Below are positions 38,240 through 61,212 of a stretch of DNA of 64,000 nt, in pieces. Location of the stretch: positions 63,293,097-63,357,096 of the forward strand of contig NC_084836.1 in the NCBI RefSeq assembly GCF_033115175.1, written 5' to 3'. The stretch comes from Lepus europaeus (lineage: Eukaryota > Chordata > Mammalia > Lagomorpha > Leporidae). Under the pieces are notes generated by a model, which saw only the letters and a program-made list of their open reading frames with translations, ran no database searches and was not told the DNA's origin. The position numbers and the translations under genes were made by a program. Position 1 is the stretch's first letter; each line of letters begins with the position of its first letter.

Positions 38240-38312
38240 GTGCTCGCTTCGGCAGCACATATCCAAATTTTTAAAAATGTACAGGAGAAGAGGCATTTGC
38301 AAGTTCGAGATT
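38240..38312 (+). pseudogene. U6 snRNA retropseudogene, truncated
   Basis: The first 22 bases (gtgctcgcttcggcagcaca then tat) match the 5' end of U6 snRNA. Diverged remnants of the central part follow ('gtacaggagaag', 'gcaagttcgag'). It lacks the 3' end and the ACAGAGA box is disrupted. No upstream U6 promoter (PSE plus TATA) is seen, so it is a dead copy. Confidence 0.85.
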
Positions 38313-38415
38313 TCAAACAAAGGAATTAGGCCTACCTAACTACCCACCTCCTCTGGCCCCACCTCTTCTCCACCTCTTCTCCATCCTCAACCCTGTCTTC
38401 ACTGACTGTTTCCTT

Positions 38416-38728
38416 CTTTTTTTTTTTTTTTTAAGAGATTTTATTTGAGAGTTAGAGTTACAGACAGAGGGAGAGACAGAGAAAGGTCTTCCTTCTGCTG
38501 GTTCACTCCCCAAATGACCGCTGCGCTGGTCTGAAGCCAGGAGCCAGGCGCTTCTTCCCGGTATCCTACATGGTGCATGGGCCCAAGCACCTGGGCCATC
38601 TTCTACTGCTCTCCCAGGCCATAGCAAGAGCTATGGAAGAGGAGCAGCCAGGACTAGAACCAGTACCCATATGGGATGCCGGCGCCGCAGGCAAAGGATT
38701 AACCTGCTATGCCACAGCGCCGGCCCCC
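38416..38728 (-). repeat. CSINE, minus strand
   Basis: T17 run at 38417-38433, reversed body, ending with 'cacagcgccggcccc' at 38714-38728. Confidence 0.9.
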
Positions 38729-38824
38729 ATGGTCTGTTTCAATTCCTCAGCCACCCACTTCTCTTCTGGGTCCCCAATCAAGACCAGGACCATGTGTTAG
38801 AGAGAGGGGACAGGCTGGCCAGCA

Positions 38825-39005
38825 GCTTGGCTGCGTGGCGCAGTGACCGAGGTGTCAGAAGACCAGGATCACTGTCTCTGTCCACCTCTTGTTTGCCTCT
38901 TACGGCCTCAATTTCCTTTTATGCAGAACGGGGATAAATAACCCCACCCCCAGGCTTGTCTTGAGGAAAGTGTAGATGAAAGCGTGTTGTAAACCACTAA
39001 ATGTT
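38825..39005 (+). repeat. MIR fragment
   Basis: 'ggcctcaatttccttttatg', 'cggggataaataacccca', 'gtgtagatgaaagcgtg' and 'ccactaaatgttatg' follow the MIR 3' half in order. Confidence 0.65.
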
Positions 39006-39207
39006 ATGAACATGTTAATTATATGAAAAAAGCAATTGAACATACATCGTGGTAGTTTATCTGGTTATGGGCTATTTCCTTCTCTATAATAATTCATTCT
39101 CCACGTAACTACTTGGGCCTTTTAAACAGGAGGTGGTTACAGCTGGTAACTGACTGAGGACAGCTTACATCGTACGTTAAAAGGTACTCATAAAAAGTTC
39201 AGGGGGG

Positions 39208-39655
39208 AGCCTGGTGTTCAACAGTGTTTAGAGTGCCACCAGGGGAGCCTGAATTTCATACTGGAATACCTGGGTTTGAGTCCTTGCTCTACTTCTGGTC
39301 TGGCTTCCTACTAATGCACACCCTGGGAGACAGCCAAGTAGCTGGGTTCCTGTCATCCATGTGGATGAATGAGATAGAGTTGCAGGGGCTGGCACTGTGG
39401 TGCAATGGGTTAATGCCCTGGCCTGAAGTACCAGCATCCCATATGGGCGCTGGTTCAGGACCCGGCTGCTCCACTTCCATTCCAGCTCTCTGCTATGGCC
39501 TGGAAAAGTAGTAGAATTTGGCCCAAATCCTTGGGCCCCTACACCCACGTGGGCGACCCAGAAGAAGCTCCTGGCTCCTGGCTTCTGTCTTTGGATTGGC
39601 ACAGCTCCGGCTGTTGCGGCCAATCGGGGAGTGAACCAGCAGATGGAAGACCTCT

Positions 39656-39705
<50 letters not shown>

Positions 39706-39906
39706 CTCCTCTCTCTGTGTAACTCAAATAAATAAATCTTAAAAAAAAAAAAAAAAAAGATATAGAGTTCCAGGCTGCTGGCTTCAGCCTGGCCCAGCCC
39801 TGGCTGTTGTGGGGATTTGAGGAGTGAACCACTGAATGGAAGATTTCTCTCTTGTCCACTTGCTCTCTCATTCCCTCCCTTTCAAATAAATAAATAAAAA
39901 CTTAAA
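39208..39906 (+). repeat. Older CSINE split by a younger CSINE
   Basis: The outer copy runs 39208-39384 and resumes 39759-39906 ('ttccaggctgctggcttcag' onward to (AAAT)n). The inner copy occupies 39385-39758. Outer sequence joins smoothly across the insertion. Confidence 0.85.
39385..39758 (+). repeat. CSINE inserted into an older CSINE
   Basis: Full-length copy with an expanded (TC)n tract (39657-39703) and an A18 tail. It is flanked by imperfect duplications around 'gatagagttgca' (39373-39384) and 'gatatagagttcca' (39759-39772). Confidence 0.9.
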
Positions 39907-39935
39907 ATAGTAAATTTAAAAATGTTTCATGGGAA

Positions 39936-40250
39936 GGGGCTGGTGTCGTGACACAGCGGGTTAAGCTGCTGCCTGCAATGCTGGCATCCCATATGAGTGT
40001 GGGTTCAAGTCCCAGCTGCTCCAATTCTAATCCAGCTCCCTGCTAATGTATCTGAGAAAATAGAAGACGGCCCAGGTGCTTGGGCCCCTGCCACCCATAT
40101 AAGAGACCTGGGTGGAGTTCCAGGCTCCTGGCTTTGGCCTGGCCTAGACCCAGCTGATGGGACCATTTGGGATGTGAACCAAGTCAGAAGATCTCTCTCC
40201 CTCTCTCTAACTCTGCCCTTCAAATAAGTACATCTTTTTAATTTTTTTTT
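39936..40250 (+). repeat. CSINE, moderately old
   Basis: 'ggggctggtgtcgtgacacag' region at the 5' end, body, CT tract and tail 'caaataagtacatc'. Part of the spacer SINE cluster. Confidence 0.85.
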
Positions 40251-40279
40251 CTTGGGAAAATGGAATTAAAAGATGAGTT

Positions 40280-40588
40280 TAAGGGCAAGCGTTGTGGCAC
40301 AGCAGGCTACGCCACTGCAGGGGACATTCTCTTCCCACACTGGAGTGCCAGTTTGAGTCCTGACTACTCTGCTGCTGATCTAGCTCCCTGTTAATGTGTC
40401 TGGGAAAAAAAAGATGATGGCTCAAGAAATTAGTCCCTGCTACCCTGGCTCCTGGCTTCAGCCTGATCCAGCCCCAGGTGTCCCAGCCATGTGGGGAATA
40501 AACCACCAGATGGAAAAATCTATCTCCCTTCCACTCCACTCTGCCCCATCACTCTCTGCCTTTCAAATAAATACATTTAAAAAAATGT
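40280..40588 (+). repeat. CSINE, moderately old
   Basis: 'aagggcaagcgttgtggcac' start, diverged body and CAAATAAATACATTT tail. Confidence 0.82.
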
Positions 40589-40708
40589 ACATTTTAGAGC
40601 AAAAAAATGTTGAACTTTAAGCAGTTTTTCTTCTATAATATTCATTTTATGTGATCTTTTTGAAGTTCCTTCATATGCACTTGTTTCAACATTTTTTACA
40701 CCAAGAAA

Positions 40709-41053
40709 CTTTTTTTTTTTTTTTGACAGGCAGAGTGGATAGTGAGAGAGAGAGACAGAGAGAAAGGTCTTCCTTTGCTGTTGGTTCACCCTCCAATGGC
40801 CGCCGCGGCTGGCGCGCTGAGGCCAGCACACCACGCTGATCAGATGGCAGGAGCCAGGGGCTTATCCTGGTCTCCCATGGGGTGCAGGGCCCAAGCACTT
40901 GGGCCGTCCTCCACTGCACTCCCCGGCCACAGCAGAGAGCTGGCCTGGAAGAGGGGCAACCGGGACAGAATCCGGCGCCCCAGACAGGGACTAGAACCCG
41001 TTGTGCCGGTGCCACAAGGCAGAGGATTAGCCTAGTGAGCTGCGGTGCCAGCC
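40709..41053 (-). repeat. Young CSINE, minus strand
   Basis: T16 run, 'gacaggcagagtggatagtg', then a reversed body very similar to the 9045 copy, ending near 'ctgcggtgccagcc'. Near full-length. Confidence 0.9.
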
Positions 41054-41126
41054 ATTTATCTTTCAAATTCCATTTTCTACAACCTTACTTATTTGGAACA
41101 ATTTGAAAGGCTAACCTTTCTACCAT

Positions 41127-41418
41127 TTATTTCTATTTTTATTTATTTGAGAGACAGATAGAGCTCCCACCTCCTGGTTCACTCCCCAAATGCCCACAAG
41201 GATCCAGGCTGGGCCAGGCCAAAATCAAGAACTGGGAATCCCATTCAGATCTCCTAGGTGGGTGTCAGGGGACCCAGTCACCCAGGTCATCGCCACTCCT
41301 GCCCAGTGTACCTAAGCGGGAAGGTGGAACTGGGAGCAGAGCCAGGACTTCAACCCTGGCACTCCAGTACAGGATTTCAGCATCCTAGCTGCCTTCCTTA
41401 ATGCTAGGACCGACACCG
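41127..41418 (-). repeat. Older CSINE, minus strand
   Basis: Reversed tail (ttatttctatttttatttat region), diverged body, ending near 'gctaggaccgacacc'. It lies about 500 bp upstream of the PIKE-A start codon. Confidence 0.75.
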
Positions 41419-41934
41419 ACACGGTCCTTCCCCGGACTTTCTGAAGCGCCCTTAAAAGTATGCTGGGCGCATCTGCATGTGTAGAGTGAGTACTCAATGA
41501 GGGCTAGGAGTGATGGAACAAGCTTGCAGATTCCTGTGAAGACTCTGAGAGCTTGGGATTGCATCTGGAACCCGGCTGGCCACATTCTCCCAGAACCAAC
41601 ACCCATCTTAATTAGCCACCTCCCACAGGAGGCCCTGGGATGCCTGTCAAGGTCTCTTGCTCTACCTGGCTGGGGAATCGTAGCAGAGGCAGGCTGACAG
41701 GGCTGATGGGCCAACGCTAGAGGGGGTGGGAGGTGCAAGAGGTAGTGCTGTCCCAGGCTGTGGGTTTGAAACTCGCTAGTCAGGAAGTGAGGCCGACAGA
41801 CGGAAGGGCGCCAGGGGCAGGGAGTACTGGGGCGCAGCAGAAGGGGCCTTCTAGGCTTTGGGTTTGGGGGCTGTGAGGCCATGGGCTTCAGGTCCAGGGG
41901 TTGCTGTTAGTCTGGCAGGACAGGTCTGGGCAAC

Positions 41935-56384
<14,450 letters not shown>

Positions 56385-57770
56385 TTGCCCGGCGGGAGAG
56401 ACCCCACCCCCAGGCGGGCCGGGCACGACCACACCGGGTGGACCGCCGGACAGATGCACCCACTCACCTCTCCCCGCCCCACGGGAGCACTTCCTACCCC
56501 CACGAGGGCACAGCCCCCACGCCTCCCGGAAGACACAAACTCACCCCCTCACCCCACCGAGGCATGGAGACCCCCGCTCCACACGCCCCCTCTCCACTGT
56601 TCCCACCCTCGGATCGCTCTGGGTCCCCCCCCCCCAACCCCGCTCGGTGTTTGCAGAAGGGGACGCCCCGCCGCGGCCGGGGCTCGCGGGCGCTGGGACG
56701 GGCCCGCTCGCGCCCCCTCGCGGCGGCGGGGAGACCCGGTCCTGCCAGCTGGCTCCGCGACCCCGCGGCGGCAGCCCATTCCCAGGCTGGCTCCTGGGGC
56801 GACGCCACACCGGAGGGAGGGGTTGGCCTTGGGACTTGGGCCACTATGGGGACCCCGCGCCTTCCAAGCTGATCTCACTGCCCAGCGAAGGAGGGAAGGG
56901 CAGCGAGGGGCAGGACCCCTGCTGCCTATGGCGGTGGGGGGGTCCCCAACCCTTTCCGTGAAAGGGACCATGAGGAGTGGATAGCAGGACGCACATCCCC
57001 CAGCCCCACAAACACACACGCGCACATGCACGCACGCACGCCCACCCAGGGATGGAAGCTAGAGAGTGGGGTGGGGGGCGAGCCAAGAGCCTGGGTGTCT
57101 CCTCGCTGCTACCTTGGGAGGGAGAAGGGATGAGGCAGGAGGGGGCTAAGGGGGCTGGGGCGGGGCCTTGTAATTTATTGCTCTGTTCCCCAACTTGGGG
57201 ACGGGGGCGGGCAGGGGCGTGGGGAGGGCGTTTTGGGGTAGGGGAGCCAAGGGTGGGCAGGGGGTGGGATGGGGTGGGGGTGCTCTCGGGTTGTGAGTGT
57301 CTGTGACCGTGACTGCGTACCTGTGACTGTGCAGCGCCCATGGTGATCTGGGGTAGGGGGCACCTCTACAGTGGGACCCCTCCCCCTTTACTCTTCCTGT
57401 CCAGCCCCTCCCTCCCACTGGAGCAGACCCATCCTTCAATCCCATGATCCCTCCCAGCCAGGGCTGAGAGGGTGTGAGGGAGGCGGCAGGGTTTCCGGGC
57501 CCCCTGCCCTGTCCAGGGAAAGGGAGTGGTACCTGGACTTACCTGGCCCAGCCCTGCCTCCCTCAATCAACCCAGCCCTTGGCCGTCTGTGTCAGTGGTT
57601 TCCAGTCTTTTTTCTTTCTTTCTTTCTTTTTCTGGCTAAAATATTTTGCAAAGGACCAGGTAATTTGGGGAGGGGACTCGGGTGGGGGCAGGGGGGGAAT
57701 GCCCCCTCTTCTCCTTGGAGGCAGGTGGTGTGAATCTTCTTCAACAGCAATTAAAGAGAAAGTGATTTTG
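56385..57770 (+). other. AGAP2: AGAP2 3' UTR
   Basis: 1.4 kb from the stop codon to the predicted poly(A) site. Its first 500 bp are GC-rich and CpG-rich. A short CA-rich run lies at 57001-57038. No separate gene is seen. Confidence 0.75.
57750..57755 (+). terminator. AGAP2: AGAP2 poly(A) signal ATTAAA
   Basis: The common variant ATTAAA is followed by a U/G-rich stretch (gtgattttgtc, 57762-57772). No AATAAA occurs between the stop codon and here. Confidence 0.7.
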
Positions 57771-57779
57771 TCTAGGGGG

Positions 57780-59500
57780 TGAGCTGCTGGTCTGTTCTTG
57801 AAGAGGCAGGTCAGGGTGTGGCCTTGCTCCAGGTGGGGTGCTGGGAGTGGCAGGGGTGCCTCCTGCTGGGGCTGGTGGCAGGGCAGGACCCGTGGGCATG
57901 GAGGTGGACTCTTGCAGGGGAAGCAGGGGGACCGGTGGGTGTGACGGTGGGCACTGACGGCCAGGATGACACCAGTTCTGGGAAGGAGTGGGATGTGGGG
58001 CCGAGTAGAGGATGTGGTGCCGGTGCAGGAAATGAGAAGAGGGGGTGGTTTTGGTTAAGGGCAGGAGGAGTCTTGCTGAAACCTCGCCCTCTGCTTCATA
58101 GCCAGGGGATCTTGGGCAGTGAGGAGGGTGAGATCTGTTTGTTTATAATCTGGGCAGTGTCCTCAGGGCACCTGGTAAGTGCTCCCCCCAGGGGCTGTGA
58201 TCTGGCTCCCGAGGTACCACAGTAGAGCTGACAGTCGGGGCCCTCCAGGGCACTTGTAGGGGAAGGAGTAGGTTTCCAGGGGAAGACGTGCTGCTGTCTG
58301 CCAAGGTCTCTGGTGCCCGCACCCCCCTTGCTGGCTGATGCAGCCCATTTGCCCACCTGTATGTCATCCGTAGGGCCACCAAGGCCACAGCAGCCTACGG
58401 TTTCTGGTTTCCAGCACCTTAGCTCAGCATGCAGCCAGGTCCCCGTGTGTATGCAACTGAATGGGGCAGGGCGGGGCCAGCAGCCAGTGCGGATTTGGCC
58501 TGGCTACCGCGTGTTGCTGTCTGCCTTGAGGAATCAGTTGGTGGCACCAGCATCTTTGGTTAGGGTTGGTTCCAATCCGCAGCGTCAGATGTTCAGCGGC
58601 AGGTGTGCCACTGTGTTGACAAACAAGATGTGGGTGCAGGGCCACACCCAGGTCTGATTCTCATGGAAGCTGCTGCCCTGCAGAGTCCTGGGCTGGGTGA
58701 CACTCGGCCACAGCCATGGGACCCAGAACAGGTGGATTCCGGGGGCAGGAACTGTGATGGGAGCAGGTGCAGGTGTGTGGCCTGGGCAGAGCAGAGGAAG
58801 AGGGCGAAGTGGCACAGGTAATGTCAGAAGGACCTGCCGTTCCCCCTTGGGTTCAGAGACAGATCCTGGACTGCCCCACTGCACCTCCAGTCTCCTTCCG
58901 CCTGGCCAGAGCTGTTAGGAGTGAGACAACGTGGGAAACAAGGACGCTGGAGAAAATGGCATTAGCTGGGAATGAAACCACAGGCCAGTGAGAAGTCTCC
59001 TTTAATTCTTGGCCCATGAAAAATGGTCTAGGTGCCAGCGAACCCCCCAACAGATCCCAACGCTCAGTGATCCACTGGGTTCTTTTTTTAGTGGGCTGCC
59101 ACTCTGGCCCTGTGTGCAGATGCGGTAACAAAACATCAAGCCCTCCAGGTTACAGCAGGTCGGGTCCTAGAAGGGGACTCCCCTGGTGGTAGAGCTGCTG
59201 CCCCTCCATCTGTGCCATCGTCATGGCTCACCTGGGTTTCCTCGCTTGGGTTCCTGGTGCGTCTGCCAAGCCTGTCCCCACCCCCTGGTGGCCATCTGCC
59301 ACACACCCTGCTCCCCTCCTCTTGTTTGCTATAGCACAGCTGGGGCAGAAACACCTCCATGGAGTCTTGCCAAAAGCCAAGGAGAGTAAAAAGGGATTTC
59401 TTATCCAAAGTACAGTGACGTTTCTCATTTCCTGAACTCAGTTTTTCTGATGATACCGAGGGCCACCCTGCCCCAGCCATTCCCCACTCGCATTTGCAAA
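57780..59500. other. AGAP2-OS9 intergenic spacer
   Basis: 1.7 kb with only short unremarkable ORFs and no family resemblance. No repeat is recognised until the CSINE at 59513. Confidence 0.6.
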
Positions 59501-59512
59501 AGATTTTGTTGG

Positions 59513-59771
59513 GGGGCCTGGCACCGTGGCTCACTTGGTTAATCCTCCGCCTGTAGCGCCGGCATCCCATATGGGCGCCGGATTCTGCCCCGGTTGCTCC
59601 TCTTCCAGTCTAGCTCTCTGCTGTGGCCCAGGAAGGAGGTGGAGGGCCCGAGTGCTTGGGCCCTGCACCCGCATGGGAGACCAGGAAGAAGCACCTGGCT
59701 CCTGGCTTCGGATTGGTGCAGCGCCAGCTGTAGCGGCCAATTGGGGAGTGAACCAACGGAAGGAAGACCTT

Positions 59772-59804
<33 letters not shown>

Positions 59805-59850
59805 GTAGCTCTACCTGTCAAATAAATAAATAAATAATATATTTAAAAAT
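59513..59850 (+). repeat. CSINE with clear target-site duplication
   Basis: Full-length copy with (TC)n tract and (AAAT)n tail. A perfect 12-bp duplication agattttgttgg lies at 59501-59512 and 59851-59862. Confidence 0.95.
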
Positions 59851-60726
59851 AGATTTTGTTGGCACCACCCCTCTACAACTCCAGTAACCCAGTGTCTCCA
59901 GAACCAGGGCCGGCTCAGAGTAACAACAGAAGTTCAAAAGCACTTCCTGTGCGCCAGGCCCTGGGCTGAGAGCATGGCGCACCACAGTCCTCATGAGGCC
60001 TCTTCAAGGCCACTCCTGCCATCCAGAAGCAGCCCACCGGGAAGCAGCATTTGCAGTTAGAGAACTCCCGCGCGGCCCCACTGATGGCAGGTGGGGGCGG
60101 GGATGTGAGGAGCTGACCCCCGCCGCTGCCTTCGTGGCAATTTCTCGAGCATCCCTCTCTCCAGACACACGAGGGACCTGCAGGGTGCAGGCGTTTGCCC
60201 GTTTACATCTCAAGATAGTACGGTTTAGGCCCTGGAGGGCCAGGCCAGCCCCACGCACATCCGTCAACAGCGCTGGACCTTCTCTGCACTCCTGGAGCCT
60301 GGGGCCCGTGTCCCCTGACCCTTCTATCTTGTGAGCAGAAAGCCCGTGCCCTTTGGGTGCGGGGCGTGGGGGTGCAGGAGGAGCGCCTCTGCAGGGGGAT
60401 GCCCCCAGTGGGTGGGCTGTGGCACCTTTGGATAGGGTGTGAAGGAGGGAACTGGTGCCGACGAAGGGAAGGCACGACGGGAGAGCCGGGCAGGGAGTGT
60501 TCCGGTCCTTGCCGGGCCAGTCGGCTTTGCTGGACCGTCCTGGCCCCTTCTGCAACACCGCAGTCCCTGCTGATAGCACCCGGGAGGTGTGGAGCAAGGG
60601 CCAGCTGCAGAGAACAATGGCGCCCTGCACCCTGGGATCATCAGCGCGCCGTCTCCCCACCTGAGTCCCTGCCTTACCTCCCCTCCACCCAAAACACCCT
60701 GCTTGGATGGGCTGATGGTCCAGTTC

Positions 60727-60732
60727 TTTATT
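60727..60732 (-). terminator. OS9: OS9 poly(A) signal AATAAA
   Basis: TTTATT on the plus strand. On the minus strand a GU-rich element follows (gggtgttttgggtgg, about 60685-60699). This gives an OS9 3' UTR of about 500 bp (60710-61212). Confidence 0.72.
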
Positions 60733-61212
60733 TAGAAACCTGATTGTTCAAAAAAACATGGTGGTTCTGCGCCCACCCTTTTCTTGGCTGGGATTGTGTC
60801 AGGGGAGACGGGCAGCATTCTCCGCTTTCGGGGCGACAGAAGTGAAGGTTCCCCACCTCGGAAGGGCCGGCGGGAAGGGCCGTGTGGCTGGGAAAGGGGA
60901 AGGGGCCTCCTGAGGCCCCCCAGGGGAAGGGGGAACAGTAACCCCGTCGGCAGCGGGGCAGGGGCCTGTTGAGCCCACTGCGCTCGCTCTCCCTGCAGTT
61001 CAGGGCCCATACCCGGGAGGGCCAAGGACAGGAAGGGGATGCCGGGAAAGTCTGGGAGGGCAAAGACCACGGGCAGCACCTAGCCCACAGCCCTCCGCGC
61101 CCCGAGCTGGGGCCCACAAAGTCCACAGCTCGGCGCCCTCTGCTGCTGTGCCCTCAGGGGCTCCAGGGGTAGGGGAAGGCTCCAGATTCCCAGGGGGCCT
61201 TGCGGGGCGGTC

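Noticed and set aside
38240-38312. Functional U6 snRNA gene
   Set aside because: The internal and 3' parts are diverged or missing and no proximal sequence element or TATA box precedes it.
37884-41418. Regularly spaced similar units that might suggest an array or tRNA cluster
   Set aside because: They are tRNA-derived CSINEs in both orientations with A tails and target duplications, not functional tRNAs or a CRISPR-like array.
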